From NCBI RefSeq assembly GCF_003993775.1, contig NZ_RJRZ01000009.1, forward strand, positions 62,001-126,000: DNA of 64,000 bases, written 5' to 3'. Every line of letters starts with the position of its first letter. Position 1 is the stretch's first letter. The notes beneath the pieces are model-generated. The model was not told where the DNA came from. It saw only the letters and a list, made by a program, of their open reading frames with translations, and searched no databases. The translations under genes and the position numbers were made by a program. Origin of the DNA: Frigidibacter oleivorans. GTDB lineage: Bacteria; Pseudomonadota; Alphaproteobacteria; Rhodobacterales; Rhodobacteraceae. Positions 36,326-45,587 of this stretch are shown here, in pieces.

Positions 36326-36981
36326 GCGCGCCCGCCCCCGACAGTGCCCCCGACAGTGCCCAAGCCGGTCCGCGCGGCCAGCCGCAGCGCATGGCTCGCA
36401 TCCCGCGCCGCCGCCGGCAGCACCGGGTCATAGGCCGCGCGGATCGCCGCCGCCACATCCGCCCGCAGCACCGCGTCGTGCCCCGCCAGCGCCAGCGGCG
36501 AGCCGCCCCGGAACGCCCCGTCCGACCAGGTGAGGATGACCTGCACCGCCTGCGCCAGCGCGATGGTCTCGGCCGGCAGCGCGGCCAGCGCCGCATCCAT
36601 CCGCACAAAGACGAAGGCCGCGCGGATCGCCCCGTCGGCATCGAAGCGGAAGCCGCGATACTGGTTCGCCCCCGCCGCCTCCAGCCGGTCGAGCAGCGGG
36701 TCGAGATCCGACAGCAGCCGGTCCAGATCGGGCACGCCGCGCAGGTCGGACCAGTCGCGCAGGAAGAAGACGAAGAGGTTCGCCCCCATCTCCGGATCGG
36801 TCTCCGCCAGCCGGTGTCCGGCCAGCGCCACCACCGCCTCGATCGCGCCCTTCACCGTGGCCAGCGTCGCATCCTCGACCCCGAAGACCACCGGCACGAT
36901 CGGCCGCCCCCAGCGGGCGCAGAGATAGCTGCCATCGGCACGGGTGAAGAAGGCGGCGATCTCGTCGGCGGAAACGGTCAT
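36322..36981 (-). CDS. Conserved protein of unknown function upstream of ybgC
   Basis: 219 residues. I do not recognise a named domain. It appears a soluble alpha/beta protein: MTVSADEIAAFFTRADGSYL at the start, RWGRPIVPVVFGVEDATL, and LFVFFLRDWSDLRGVPDL in the middle, with an Ala-rich, helical C-terminus and a Gly-rich tail. AGGAG lies five bases before ATG 36981. It is translationally coupled to ybgC, which suggests an envelope- or lipid-related role, but nothing in the sequence itself says so. Confidence 0.75.
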   Translation of the reverse strand: MTVSADEIAAFFTRADGSYLCARWGRPIVPVVFGVEDATLATVKGAIEAVVALAGHRLAETDPEMGANLFVFFLRDWSDLRGVPDLDRLLSDLDPLLDRLEAAGANQYRGFRFDADGAIRAAFVFVRMDAALAALPAETIALAQAVQVILTWSDGAFRGGSPLALAGHDAVLRADVAAAIRAAYDPVLPAAARDASHALRLAARTGLGTVGGTVGGGRA

Positions 36982-37106
36982 CACTCTCCTGTCCCTGTCG
37001 CATCAGGCGGCCCTGCCCCGGCACACGCAATCCGGATGCCCTACCCGGCCCGTTCGCGCAGGAGTAGGATCGCGGCATTTGAATCACCTGATCGACGGAG
37101 AGTCCA

Positions 37107-38210
37107 TTGACCACGATCTTCTTTGCCAGCAACCGCAATATCCGCCACCGCAGCTCGTCGAAGGGCGACCTGTTCGGCGACCGGTTCAACGCCGACGGCC
37201 CGCAGATCTTCCGCGTCGGCGAGGCCGAGGTGACACTGACCGGCCCCGATCCCAAGGAAGACGACAGCTGGCAGGTGGGCGCCTCGACGCTTTACGACGA
37301 ACAGCTGCGCGAGACGGCGAAGACGCCGGCCAAGCTCGGCTCCGCAGCCCTGTTCGAGAAACTGCGCCGGATCCTCAAGGAAGAGGAGCGGGACGTGCTG
37401 ATCTACATCCACGGCTTCGCCAATTCCTTCGAGAATTCGCTGCGCCGGGCCGCGGCGCTGCAGGAACTGTATTCGACGGCCCGGCAGAAGGTTCAGGTCG
37501 TGCTGTTCTCCTGGCCCTCCAACGGCACGGTGCAGCCCGCCTGGCACTATTTCTCGGACCGCGACGACGCGGCGGCATCCGGCATCGCCATGGCGCGCGC
37601 CCTGCAGCGGCTGGTGGAGTTCCTGACCGAGATGCGGCTGGACGATCGCCAGACCATCCTCGACGCGCGCAAGCTGGGCGCGGTGCCGGACCCGGACGAC
37701 CTGCGGCAATGCACCCGGCGCCTGCATCTGGTGGCGCATTCGATGGGAAACTGGGCGCTGCGCCACGCGCTGCAGCGCTTCGTCGCCGAAAACGGCGGGC
37801 GGCTGCCGCGGATCTTCGACTGCGTGTTCCTGATGGCCGCGGACGAGGATCACGACGCGCTGGCTGACGCGATGAAGCTCGGACCGCTCGACGCGCTGGC
37901 GAACCGGGTGATGGTCTATCACGCGGCGGATGACGTGGCGCTGGCCGTCTCCGACACCACCAAGGGCATGGCCGACCGGCTGGGCACCGACGGGCCGCAG
38001 AACCTCGACCGGCTCAGCGCGCGGATCCTCGCCATCGACTGCGGCCTGATCAGCAAGACGGCGCTCAGCCACGGACGGCACCAGTATTACCGCCTGCGCG
38101 ACGAGGTCATCGGCGATGTACAGATGTCGCTGGCGGCAGTGCCGCAGGACGGCCGGCCCGGGCGCAGCCCGATCCAGCCGGGGCGCAGCTGGCGGCTGCT
38201 GGCCGGCTAG
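37107..38210 (+). CDS. Alpha/beta-hydrolase (DUF900-type esterase-like)
   Basis: 367 residues. DUF900-like alpha/beta hydrolase: oxyanion strand YIHGFANSFENS (about 100-111), FSWPSNG near 134-140 and the nucleophile elbow VAHSMGN with predicted nucleophile Ser212; a C-terminal His/Asp pair is plausible in YHAADDVAL. No signal peptide. The start is TTG 37107 behind GGAGAG. Divergent from the unknown-ybgC pair. Natural substrate unknown. Confidence 0.82.
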   Translation: MTTIFFASNRNIRHRSSSKGDLFGDRFNADGPQIFRVGEAEVTLTGPDPKEDDSWQVGASTLYDEQLRETAKTPAKLGSAALFEKLRRILKEEERDVLIYIHGFANSFENSLRRAAALQELYSTARQKVQVVLFSWPSNGTVQPAWHYFSDRDDAAASGIAMARALQRLVEFLTEMRLDDRQTILDARKLGAVPDPDDLRQCTRRLHLVAHSMGNWALRHALQRFVAENGGRLPRIFDCVFLMAADEDHDALADAMKLGPLDALANRVMVYHAADDVALAVSDTTKGMADRLGTDGPQNLDRLSARILAIDCGLISKTALSHGRHQYYRLRDEVIGDVQMSLAAVPQDGRPGRSPIQPGRSWRLLAG

Positions 38211-38222
38211 CCGCGGCGCGCC

Positions 38223-39275
38223 TCAGGCGAACAGGTCGGACTGCCCGCGCGGATCGGGCGGCGGCAGGCCCAGATGCGACCAGGCGCGGGCGGCCAGCAT
38301 CCGGCCGCGCGGGGTGCGCTGGATCAGGCCCTGCTGCAGCAGATAGGGCTCGATCACCTCCTCGATCGCGTCGCGGCTTTCCGACAGTGCGGCCGAGAGG
38401 GTTTCCACCCCCACCGGCCCGCCCTGGTAATGCTCTGCCATCAGCGTCAGATAGCGCCGGTCCGCCCCGTCGAGCCCGAGGTCGTCCACCCCCAGCCGGG
38501 TCAGCGCCCGGTCGGCGATGGCGCGGTTCAGCCGCCCGTCGCCCTCGACCAGCGCGAAATCGACGACCCGGCGCAGCAGCCTCCCGGCGATGCGCGGCGT
38601 CCCCCGCGCCCGCCGCGCGATCTCGCGCGTGCCGTCGGGATCGGCGGGCACCCCCAGCAGCCGCGCCCCCCGCGCCACGATCAGGTCGAGCTCGTCCTCG
38701 GTATAGAACTGCAGCCGGGTTGGAATGCCGAACCTGTCGCGCAGCGGTGTGGTCAAGAGGCCCAGCCGGGTCGTCGCGCCGACCAGCGTGAAGGGCTGCA
38801 GCTCGATCCGCACCGTCCGCGCCGCCGGCCCCTCGCCGATCACGAGGTCCAGCTCGAAATCCTCCATCGCGGGATAGAGCACCTCTTCCACCGCCGGGTT
38901 CAGCCGGTGGATTTCGTCGATGAACAGCACGTCCCGCGCCTCGAGATTGGTCAGGATCGCGGCAAGGTCGCCCGCCCGCGCCAGCACCGGGCCCGAGGTC
39001 ATGCGGAAATTGACCCCCAGTTCCCGCGCCACGATCTGCGCCAGCGTGGTCTTGCCCAGACCGGGGGGGCCGTGGAACAGCGTGTGGTCCATCGCCTCGC
39101 CCCGCCGCCGGGCGCTTTCGATGAAGACGCGCAGATTGGCCCGCGCCTCGGCCTGGCCCACGAATTCCTCCAGACCCTGCGGACGCAGCGCCCGGTCGGC
39201 GGCGACGGCATCCTCGGGCAGAGGGCTGGCACGCAGGGTGGGATCGGGGGCTTGCATCGGCACCTTGACGGCCAT
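38223..39275 (-). CDS. ruvB: Holliday junction branch-migration helicase RuvB
   Basis: 350-residue AAA motor that drives branch migration with RuvA. Walker [11 protein letters not shown] around 68-77 (Lys75), Walker [11 protein letters not shown] near 116-125, sensor 1 LVGATTRLG, arginine-finger region TTPLRDRFG and the C-terminal winged helix. Full length. A second in-frame ATG at 39257 is an alternative start. Unusually, htpX sits between ruvA and ruvB. Confidence 0.96.
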   Translation of the reverse strand: MAVKVPMQAPDPTLRASPLPEDAVAADRALRPQGLEEFVGQAEARANLRVFIESARRRGEAMDHTLFHGPPGLGKTTLAQIVARELGVNFRMTSGPVLARAGDLAAILTNLEARDVLFIDEIHRLNPAVEEVLYPAMEDFELDLVIGEGPAARTVRIELQPFTLVGATTRLGLLTTPLRDRFGIPTRLQFYTEDELDLIVARGARLLGVPADPDGTREIARRARGTPRIAGRLLRRVVDFALVEGDGRLNRAIADRALTRLGVDDLGLDGADRRYLTLMAEHYQGGPVGVETLSAALSESRDAIEEVIEPYLLQQGLIQRTPRGRMLAARAWSHLGLPPPDPRGQSDLFA

Positions 39276-39337
39276 GGCGGGGTTGCCGTTCCGTTCTCAC
39301 AGGGAAGCCCGGCCGATGCAAGAGCGGTGAGGGCGCA

Positions 39338-39400
39338 GGGGGCGCTGCCCCCGTCGCCTGCGGCGCCTCCCCCGGGATATTTGCGAACAGAAGATGGGGC
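39338..39400. repeat. Dispersed intergenic repeat, copy B
   Basis: Hairpin GGGGGC-GCT-GCCCCC (39338-39352) followed by a motif at 39368-39400 (CCCCCGGGATATTT, then CGAACAGAAGATGGGGC). It matches copy A at 19110-19142 in almost every position. It occupies the gap between htpX and ruvB. Confidence 0.75.
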
Positions 39401-39404
39401 GCGG

Positions 39405-40322
39405 TCAGCCCCAGGGGCCGCGGCGGGCGGCGCGCCGGGTGCGGGGGATCGAGCTGGCGGCCGGCGCGGGGGCGCGGCCGGCGGTGCGGCCGCCCGCCAT
39501 CTCGACCAGCGCGGCGACCCGGTTTGCGGTGTTCGGGTGGGTCGAGAACAGCTTGTCATGCGCATGGGCATGCAGCGGGTTGATGATGAACATATGCGCG
39601 GTGGCCGGGTTGCGCTCGGCGGCGGGGTTGTCGATCCGCGCGGCGAAGCCCTGGATCTTTTCCAGCGCCGCGGCGAGCCACAGGGGCTGGCCGCAGATCT
39701 CGGCCCCCACGCGGTCGGCCTCGTATTCCCGCGCGCGGCTGATCGCCATCTGCACCAGCGCGGCCGCCAGCGGCGCGAGGATCATCAGCGCCAGCGTGCC
39801 CACCAGCCCCATGCGTTCGCGGCTGCCGCCGAAGAACAGCGCGAAATTCGCGAGCATGGAAATTGCCCCGGCGAAGGTGGCGGTGATCGTCATGATCAGC
39901 GTGTCGTGATTGCGGATATGGGCGAGTTCATGCGCCATCACGCCGGCCAGCTCTTCGGGCGACAGGCGGCGGAGCAGGCCGGTGGTGGCGGCGACGGCGG
40001 CATTCTGCGGGTTGCGCCCGGTGGCAAAGGCATTGGGCTGGTCGGTGTCGATGATATAGCAGGCGGGCATCGGCATGCCGTTGCGCGCGCACATCTCGCG
40101 CACCATGCCGACATAGGCGGGGGCCTCCGCCTCGGTCACCGGGCGGGCGTTGTGCATGCGCAGCACCGCCCTGTCGCTGTTCCACCAGGTGAAGAGGTTC
40201 ATCAGCCCCGCGACGACCAGCGCGATCACCGCGCCGCCCGATCCGCCGATCAGCCAGCCCACGCCCATGAACAGCGCCGTCATCGCCGCCATCAGCATCG
40301 CCGTCTTCACATAAGCGCCCAT
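39405..40322 (-). CDS. htpX: Membrane zinc metalloprotease HtpX
   Basis: 305 residues. Integral-membrane M48 peptidase that cuts damaged membrane proteins. Zinc site HELAH at 131-135 (Glu132 catalytic), downstream zinc ligand in [10 protein letters not shown], two N-terminal helices (about 7-40) and two more near 145-190. The C-terminal ~35 residues (Gly/Arg/Ala/Pro-rich) look like a disordered extension. The gene lies between ruvA (63 bases upstream) and ruvB. Confidence 0.95.
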   Translation of the reverse strand: MGAYVKTAMLMAAMTALFMGVGWLIGGSGGAVIALVVAGLMNLFTWWNSDRAVLRMHNARPVTEAEAPAYVGMVREMCARNGMPMPACYIIDTDQPNAFATGRNPQNAAVAATTGLLRRLSPEELAGVMAHELAHIRNHDTLIMTITATFAGAISMLANFALFFGGSRERMGLVGTLALMILAPLAAALVQMAISRAREYEADRVGAEICGQPLWLAAALEKIQGFAARIDNPAAERNPATAHMFIINPLHAHAHDKLFSTHPNTANRVAALVEMAGGRTAGRAPAPAASSIPRTRRAARRGPWG

Positions 40323-40384
40323 TGCCGCCCCTCTGCCTGCCTCACGCCATGGATATGGAGGCGGGGGCGGCGGCTGCCAAGGTT

Positions 40385-41059
40385 TCAGCCCTTGGGGGCG
40401 AGCAGGCGCAGCGCGGCCCGGATCAGGGCGGGGGTCGTGGCGGCGGGATCGGCGGCGGCGGCCTCGGCCACGGCGGCGGCGGCCTCGGACGGGCCGTAGC
40501 CGAGATTGCCGAGCGCCGACAGCGCGTCCGAGGTCGCGGCGGCAGAGGAGGGCGCGGCCGGCGCGGCGGCGGCGCGGGGGGCGGCGGGCGCCTCGATCAC
40601 CGCATCGGCCCCGGGCAGGCCTGCATCCACCGTCAGCGCGCCGCCCAGTGCCATGACCGAAGGCGCGCGGTCCTTCAGTTCCAGCACCACCCGCTGCGCC
40701 AGTTTCGGCCCCACCCCGGGCGCGCGGCGCACCGCGTTCCAGTCGCCGAGCGCGATGGCGCGGCCCAGCCCTTCGGCCCCCAGCGTGCCGAGAATGGCGA
40801 GCGAGGCCTTCGCCCCGATCCCCTGCACCCCGGTCAGGAGCCGGTGCCATTCCTTTTCCAGCAGCGTCGTGAAGCCGAAAAGCTGCAGCAGATCCTCGCG
40901 CACCAGCAGGTCGGTATAGAGCGCGCAGGCCTCGCCCACCTTGGGCAGCGCCGCGGCGGTGCGGTCCGAGACATGGACGAGATAGCCCACGCCCCGCACG
41001 TCGATCAGCACGTGATCGGCGGCGCGGTGCAGGATCACCCCGGCGATGCGCCCGATCAT
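40385..41059 (-). CDS. ruvA: Holliday junction-binding protein RuvA
   Basis: 224 residues. Tetrameric junction-specificity factor of RuvAB. N-terminal OB domain ([21 protein letters not shown]), helix-hairpin-helix pair ([17 protein letters not shown] and [18 protein letters not shown]), an Ala-rich flexible linker (about 155-178) and the C-terminal RuvB-binding three-helix domain ([12 protein letters not shown]). Its ATG overlaps the ruvC stop. Confidence 0.95.
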   Translation of the reverse strand: MIGRIAGVILHRAADHVLIDVRGVGYLVHVSDRTAAALPKVGEACALYTDLLVREDLLQLFGFTTLLEKEWHRLLTGVQGIGAKASLAILGTLGAEGLGRAIALGDWNAVRRAPGVGPKLAQRVVLELKDRAPSVMALGGALTVDAGLPGADAVIEAPAAPRAAAAPAAPSSAAATSDALSALGNLGYGPSEAAAAVAEAAAADPAATTPALIRAALRLLAPKG

Positions 41060-41628
41060 GCGCCGCCCCCGACCGCGCGGCGGCGGGCAAGGTCGGCCCA
41101 GGCGGCAGCGCTGCTGCCGCGCCCGGCGCGGGCGGCCCTGACCGTGGCCGAGACGCGATGCGCGCTTTGCAGGTGATGGGCATGGGTGATGGCGATGGCC
41201 AGCGCATCGGCGGCGTCGGCCCCGGCGAACTCGACCCCGGGCAGTTGCACCCGCACCATGTGCTGCACCTGTTCCTTGCCGGCATGGCCGACGCCGACGA
41301 CCGCCTTCTTCACCGCGTTCGGGGCATATTCGCCCACCGCGATGCCCGCCCGGGCCGGGGCCAGCAGCGCCACCGCCCGCGCCTGGCCGAGTTTCAGCGT
41401 GCCCGAGGCATCCTTGTTGACGAAGGTCTGTTCGACGGCCGCCGCATCGGGCGCGAAGCGGTCCACCACGGCGCAGATCTGGTCGAACAGCGCCAGCAGC
41501 CGCACCGCCAGATCGCCCTCGCCCGAGGTGCACAGCCCGTTGGCGACATGGGACAGGCGCGCGCCCTCGACCTCGATCACGCCCCAGCCGGTCGTCCGCA
41601 ATCCCGGATCGAGCCCCAGAACCCGCAT
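41056..41628 (-). CDS. ruvC: Holliday junction resolvase RuvC
   Basis: 190 residues. Endonuclease that cuts Holliday junctions. RNase H-like fold with catalytic acidic residues in [10 protein letters not shown] (Asp7), [10 protein letters not shown], and [16 protein letters not shown]. Two adjacent ATGs occur (41631 and 41628); the second has better spacing from AGAAGGGG. The C-terminus has ~35 extra Ala/Arg-rich residues. I looked for the alphaproteobacterial SOS box upstream and found only a half-site. Confidence 0.94.
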   Translation of the reverse strand: MRVLGLDPGLRTTGWGVIEVEGARLSHVANGLCTSGEGDLAVRLLALFDQICAVVDRFAPDAAAVEQTFVNKDASGTLKLGQARAVALLAPARAGIAVGEYAPNAVKKAVVGVGHAGKEQVQHMVRVQLPGVEFAGADAADALAIAITHAHHLQSAHRVSATVRAARAGRGSSAAAWADLARRRAVGGGA

Positions 41629-41631
41629 CAT

Positions 41632-41986
41632 CCGCCCCTTCTGCCCTGCAGCTGGCCCGCTTCGCATCCGGGGGCCGGTCCTGTCGTTGCTGCGGGAAGG
41701 GCTAGCACGAAAGGCGAACATCCGCCAGCGGCAAGGCCGATGGGCGGGCCGCGACATCGGCGCCCGCGGCGCCTGTCGTAAAAGCGACATGCCGGAAGCG
41801 GAAAGCGACACAGGTTTCGCCCGGAAATCAACCGCTTGCGCGAAATGACGGCGCGGCGGCGGAGCCATGCTGCACGTGCATTGCGACCATGCAATCCGGT
41901 CGCTTGTGTTCGCACCCGGCCCGATCTATTTGCGCTTCAGGAAGCGAGTTGCTTCCATATTAATCGTTTTGAAAAGGACAACGATC
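41632..41986. other. Divergent intergenic region between ruvC and the DUF1127 gene
   Basis: 355 bases without a convincing gene. It holds two AAAGCGACA direct repeats (about 41778 and 41802), a perfect palindrome TGCACGTGCA (41871-41880), an ATTGC-GCAAT inverted repeat (41880-41895) and a heat-shock-like promoter (41935-41960). The last ~60 bases are clearly richer in A and T than the rest of the window. Confidence 0.7.
41935..41960 (+). promoter_or_regulatory. RpoH-like promoter of the DUF1127 gene, with internal inverted repeat
   Basis: CTTCAG (41935-41940), a 14-base spacer and CCATAT (41955-41960) resemble a sigma-32 promoter (CTTGAA, 13-14 bases, CCCCATnT). The spacer carries the perfect inverted repeat GGAAGC-GAGTT-GCTTCC (41940-41956), which could bind a regulator. 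The DUF1127 start is 27 bases downstream. Confidence 0.45.
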
Positions 41987-42169
41987 ATGGCCAGCTACGA
42001 ACTCAGCCAGGTCTCGGGCCTCGGCATCGTGGGCCGGGTCCGCGCCGCCATCGCCGCGTGGAACGACGCGCGCGTTACCCGCCAGGCGCTGTCGCGTCTG
42101 TCGGACCGGGAACTGGACGATATCGGCCTGACCCGCAGCGACATCGACGCGGTCAGCCGCGGCTTCTGA
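41987..42169 (+). CDS. DUF1127 small protein
   Basis: 60 residues. The C-terminal DUF1127 (YjiS-like) signature is clear: WNDARVTRQALSRLSDRELDDIGLTRSDI. The Arg-rich helix-turn-helix-like region is proposed to bind RNA in some alphaproteobacteria; in Rhodobacter, DUF1127 genes of this type are stress-induced. ATG 41987 is preceded by AAAAGGACA. The gene stands alone, with its own promoter candidate directly upstream. Confidence 0.9.
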   Translation: MASYELSQVSGLGIVGRVRAAIAAWNDARVTRQALSRLSDRELDDIGLTRSDIDAVSRGF

Positions 42170-42320
42170 GGCAGACCGAAGGCCCGCGCGGCCGACCTGA
42201 CGACAAACGAACCGCACGAGACGGGGCCGTGGCAGAGCGATCTGCACCGGCCCTTAGTCGTTGAAGGCCCCTGATCGGTTTCGGCCCGTATCCGGAAAGG
42301 CGCGAAAAGGCCGCGGGGGC

Positions 42321-42671
42321 TCAGTCCAGCAGTGCCGCGGCCCGCCGGAACCCGTCGGCCAGCGCCACCGTCGCCGGGTCTGCGGCCAGCAGCATCGCCC
42401 CCACCCGGTCGGCCTGGTCGCCGGCGCGCAGCCGGTCCAGCCGCGCGTCATAGGCCGCGGCCCCGATCTGCGCCAGCATCGCGCCTTTCGTCAGCATCAC
42501 CGCCACGGCCGTCACCGCCAGCATCCGCAGCACCGGCGAGCGCGGCTGCGGACGGCGAACGGGCACCTGCCGGCCCAATGTGCCCGGCGCCTCGAACCCG
42601 CCGCCCATGCGGTGCACCGTCTCGATGCGAGACAGGCGCCGGTAGAAATCCTCCATGTTCTCGTCAATCAT
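42321..42671 (-). CDS. Small single-pass membrane protein, unknown function
   Basis: 116 residues. Begins MIDENMEDFYRRLSRIETVH (acidic/basic helix), then a linker FEAPGTLGRQVPVRR and one hydrophobic helix RMLAVTAVAVMLTKGAMLAQIG (about 52-74), followed by an Ala/Asp-rich helical tail. I recognise the opening as common in Rhodobacteraceae but know no function. Start ATG 42671 is chosen on the conserved opening; an upstream in-frame start at 42782 would overlap prmA. Confidence 0.72.
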   Translation of the reverse strand: MIDENMEDFYRRLSRIETVHRMGGGFEAPGTLGRQVPVRRPQPRSPVLRMLAVTAVAVMLTKGAMLAQIGAAAYDARLDRLRAGDQADRVGAMLLAADPATVALADGFRRAAALLD

Positions 42672-42748
42672 CGCACATACCTCGGGCAAGACCGTCCGGT
42701 CCGGCAGGGGTAGGTCCGAAATGTGGCGAAATCCGGGCAGGCCGGCCG

Positions 42749-43627
42749 TCACTGGATCCGGCGCATCACCAATGTGGTCCATTCGCCGATTTCGTCCCGC
42801 GCATGCGTGGCAAAGCCGGCCTCGCGATAGGCGGCCTCGGTCTCGTCGGCCTGCACGGTCAGGATGCCCGACAGAATCGCATGGCCCGCGGGAGCGATCC
42901 GGCGGCCCATTTCCGGGGCCAGTTCGATCAGCGGACCCTTGAGGATATTGGCGAAGACGAGGTCGTAGGGCGCCGCCGCGTCGTGGCGGTCATGGTCGAA
43001 ACCCGCGCATTCGAAACATTCGACCCGCCCCGCGAGTCCGTTGGCCACGACATTCGCCGCCGCCGTGTCCACCGCCACGATGTCGAGGTCGGATGCCATG
43101 ACCGGCGCGATCTCCGGCCAGATCCGCGCCGCCGCCATCGCCAGAACGGCGGTGCCGCAGCCGATATCGGCCACCTTCGCGGCGCGCACGCCTTCGGCAT
43201 CCAGCCGGTCGAGCGCGATCAGGCAGCCTTGGGTGGTGCCGTGATGGCCGGTGCCGAAGGCCATCGCCGCCTCGATCAGCAGCGGCTCGCGCCCTTCGGG
43301 CACCTTGTCGGCATCATGGGCGCCGTAGATGAAGAACCGCCCCGCCTCGATCGGGTGCAGGTCGCGGCGCACATGCGCAACCCAGTCGGTATCGGGCACC
43401 TCGGACACGATGAAGGGCTGCGCGCCGAAGGCCGCCGCCAGCAGCGCCAGTTCGGTATCGTCGGGACGGTCGAGGAAATAGCCGCCCACCTCCCACCGGC
43501 CCGAGCCGTCCTCGATCTCGAAGACGCCGACGCCGGTGGGCTCCGGCTCCATCGCTTCCATCGCCTCGCCGAGGGCTTCGGCGGGGTCGCGCCCGGCCAG
43601 CGTCGTCAGGGCGGTGAAGGTGGTCAT
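42749..43627 (-). CDS. prmA: Ribosomal protein L11 methyltransferase
   Basis: 292 residues. Trimethylates lysines of ribosomal protein L11 with SAM. N-terminal substrate-binding domain, then the methyltransferase core: AFGTGHHGTTQGCL, motif I VADIGCGTAVLAMAAA, DLDIVAVDTAAANV and VFANILKGPLIEL. ATG 43627 lies 95 bases after the msrA stop. The 3' end is followed by the unknown membrane protein on the same strand. Confidence 0.93.
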   Translation of the reverse strand: MTTFTALTTLAGRDPAEALGEAMEAMEPEPTGVGVFEIEDGSGRWEVGGYFLDRPDDTELALLAAAFGAQPFIVSEVPDTDWVAHVRRDLHPIEAGRFFIYGAHDADKVPEGREPLLIEAAMAFGTGHHGTTQGCLIALDRLDAEGVRAAKVADIGCGTAVLAMAAARIWPEIAPVMASDLDIVAVDTAAANVVANGLAGRVECFECAGFDHDRHDAAAPYDLVFANILKGPLIELAPEMGRRIAPAGHAILSGILTVQADETEAAYREAGFATHARDEIGEWTTLVMRRIQ

Positions 43628-43709
43628 GGCAGGCTCCGGCAGGAAGGGGGCAAACGATGGGGAACGCCCCGGGCGATAGGCCCGCCCGCCCCCGCCGTCA
43701 AGCGGCGCC

Positions 43710-43743
43710 GGATCGCGCGGCTTCAGCCCGCCGCGCGCGATCC
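43710..43743 (-). terminator. Perfect 10-bp inverted repeat across the msrA stop
   Basis: GGATCGCGCG (43710-43719) and CGCGCGATCC (43734-43743) enclose 14 bases that include the msrA stop codon. It could end msrA transcription, but there is no T-run. Confidence 0.4.
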
Positions 43744-44403
43744 GCTGCCGACCCCGGTGCCGATCGGGCAGGTCACGCCGGTGCCGCCGATGCCGCAATA
43801 GCCGTTCGGGTTCTTCGCCAGATACTGCTGGTGATAGTCCTCGGCCGGGTAGAAGGGCGGCGCGGGCAGGATCTCGGTCGTGACCGGGCCATAGCCCGCG
43901 ACCCCCAGCCGTTCGGCATAGGCCGCGCGCGAGGCTTCGGCGGCGGCAGCCTGTTCGGGCGAGGCGGTGTAGATGCCGCTGCGATACTGGGTGCCCACAT
44001 CATTGCCCTGCCGCATGCCCTGCGTCGGGTCGTGGTTTTCCCAGAACACCTTCAGCAGGTCCTCGTAGCCGATGACCGCCGGATCGTAGACCACGCGCAC
44101 CACCTCGTTATGGCCGGTCATGCCCGAACAGACCTCGCGATAGGTCGGGTTCGGCGTCGGACCGCCGGCATAGCCCACCTGCGTGACCCAGACGCCGGGC
44201 AGGTCCCAGAACTTGCGCTCCACCCCCCAGAAACAGCCCATGCCGAACACCGCCTCCTCCATGCCCTCGGGCCGGGGACCGTTCAGCGGACGGCCGGACA
44301 GGAAATGCGTCTCGGCCGTCGGGATCGGCTCTGCCCGGCCGGGCAGGGCCTCGTCGGCCGAGGGGATGCGGGAAGGCTTGCCGAAAAGCGCGTTCAGAAG
44401 CAT
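43723..44403 (-). CDS. msrA: Peptide methionine sulfoxide reductase A
   Basis: 226 residues. Reduces the S form of methionine sulfoxide with thioredoxin. Catalytic Cys57 in [12 protein letters not shown]; resolving cysteines are plausible in the C-terminal [12 protein letters not shown]. It has a ~45-residue N-terminal extension like the long enteric form. No signal peptide, so cytoplasmic. Divergent from the PF03640 gene at 44602. Confidence 0.95.
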   Translation of the reverse strand: MLLNALFGKPSRIPSADEALPGRAEPIPTAETHFLSGRPLNGPRPEGMEEAVFGMGCFWGVERKFWDLPGVWVTQVGYAGGPTPNPTYREVCSGMTGHNEVVRVVYDPAVIGYEDLLKVFWENHDPTQGMRQGNDVGTQYRSGIYTASPEQAAAAEASRAAYAERLGVAGYGPVTTEILPAPPFYPAEDYHQQYLAKNPNGYCGIGGTGVTCPIGTGVGSGSRAAG

Positions 44404-44507
44404 GGGGACCTCCTGTCCTGTTCGTCCCCTATGTAGGGGCCGCGCGGCCGGATCGCCAGTCGCACCCCAGTCGCGCCCCGGGGACGGAGCCCCCTGCCCC
44501 GCCACTC

Positions 44508-44521
44508 TCACGTTTCCGTGA
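44508..44521. promoter_or_regulatory. Inverted repeat in the msrA / PF03640 divergent region
   Basis: TCACG-TTTC-CGTGA, a perfect palindrome with a four-base spacer, about 80 bases before the PF03640 gene and 105 bases before msrA. A candidate operator; which protein binds it is unknown. Confidence 0.35.
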
Positions 44522-44601
44522 CCGCGGGATGCCGGCCCCGCCCCCTTGCGTCGCACTATCAGGCAGCCGGGCGGTCCGGCCGCCCCAGACCGGAGTTGAC
44601 G

Positions 44602-44982
44602 ATGCCCGACCTGCGTTCCGCCTGCCTTGTTCTTGCCCTGTCCGCCGTCCTGCCCCTGCCGGCAGCCGCCGCGCCCGCCATGACCGGCGGCAGCGCGCTC
44701 GGCCCCGTGCTGACCGATGCCAGGGGCATGACGCTCTACATCTTCGACGAGGATCGCGACGGGCAATCCGCCTGCTACGACGCCTGCGCCGTCAACTGGC
44801 CGCCGCTGCTGGCCGAGGCCGGGGCGGTGCCCGAGGGCGACTTCACGCTGTCCCCGCGCAAGGACGGCGCGATGCAGTGGACCTTGCGGGGCCAGCCGCT
44901 TTACACATGGATCAAGGATGCCGCGCCGGGCGACGTGACCGGCGACGGGGTGAAAGGTGTCTGGCACGCGGCCAAGCCCTAA
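44602..44982 (+). CDS. Secreted PF03640-type (COG4315) protein
   Basis: 126 residues. Signal peptide ([16 protein letters not shown]) without a lipobox cysteine. The family repeat is seen as [27 protein letters not shown] with the paired cysteines Cys58 and Cys62, and a second half [18 protein letters not shown]. Function of the family is unknown; it is often encoded beside ECF sigma/anti-sigma pairs. Here the sigma gene follows after 89 bases on the same strand, so it may be co-expressed with, or a target of, that sigma factor. ATG 44602 has CGGAG upstream. Confidence 0.82.
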   Translation: MPDLRSACLVLALSAVLPLPAAAAPAMTGGSALGPVLTDARGMTLYIFDEDRDGQSACYDACAVNWPPLLAEAGAVPEGDFTLSPRKDGAMQWTLRGQPLYTWIKDAAPGDVTGDGVKGVWHAAKP

Positions 44983-45071
44983 GCGATACCGGACCCGCGC
45001 CCCCGCGGGCCATCCCGAACCATCCACGGCGCCGCCCGTCCGGCGCCGTTTTCCCCCGCCGCCGAGGCCGC

Positions 45072-45587
45072 ATGTCGCTGCTGGACGAGATCGAGGCCCA
45101 GATCCCCGCGCTGCGCCGCCATGCGCGGGCGCTGACGCGCGACGCCTCGCGGGCGGACGATCTGGTGCAGGACTGTCTCGAGCGGGCGGTGGCCGCGCGC
45201 GACCGGTTCCGCGGCCCCGAGGCCGGGGGCGGATCGCTGCGCGGCTGGCTGTTCCGCATCCTGACCAACCTGCATCGCGACGCGCTGCGCCGCGACAGCC
45301 TGCGCAGCCATCTGGTCGTGGCCGGGGACCTGCCCGAACCCGCCCGGCCCGGCGGGCAGGAGGCGCATCTGGCCCTGCGCGAGGTGGAGGCGGCGCTGAC
45401 CCGCCTGCCCGAGGATCAGCGCCGCGCCCTGCTGCTGGTCGCGGTCGAGGGGCTGAGCCTTGCCGAGGCGGCACAGGCGCTCGATATCGCCGAGGGCACG
45501 CTGGTGTCGCGGCTCGGCCGGGCGCGGGCCAGCCTGCGGGCCATGACCGGGCGCGAACCGCGCCGAGAACGGAAGGCGGAACGATGA
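45072..45587 (+). CDS. ECF-type RNA polymerase sigma factor
   Basis: 171 residues: region 2 ([20 protein letters not shown] and the core-binding helix [13 protein letters not shown]) and region 4 ([37 protein letters not shown]...[11 protein letters not shown]) with the DNA-reading helix. No region 1.1 or 3, as in all ECF factors. The stop overlaps the ATG of the next gene, its presumed anti-sigma factor. The operon probably controls itself and the secreted PF03640 gene upstream. Confidence 0.92.
   Translation: MSLLDEIEAQIPALRRHARALTRDASRADDLVQDCLERAVAARDRFRGPEAGGGSLRGWLFRILTNLHRDALRRDSLRSHLVVAGDLPEPARPGGQEAHLALREVEAALTRLPEDQRRALLLVAVEGLSLAEAAQALDIAEGTLVSRLGRARASLRAMTGREPRRERKAER

Noticed and set aside
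41632-41760. SOS (LexA) box for ruvCA
   Set aside because: Only one GAAC half-site was found; no GAAC-N7-GAAC or GTTC-N7-GTTC pair.
42170-42320. CcsR-type small RNAs downstream of the DUF1127 gene, as known in Rhodobacter
   Set aside because: No tandem hairpins with CCTCC-type loops are present after this copy.
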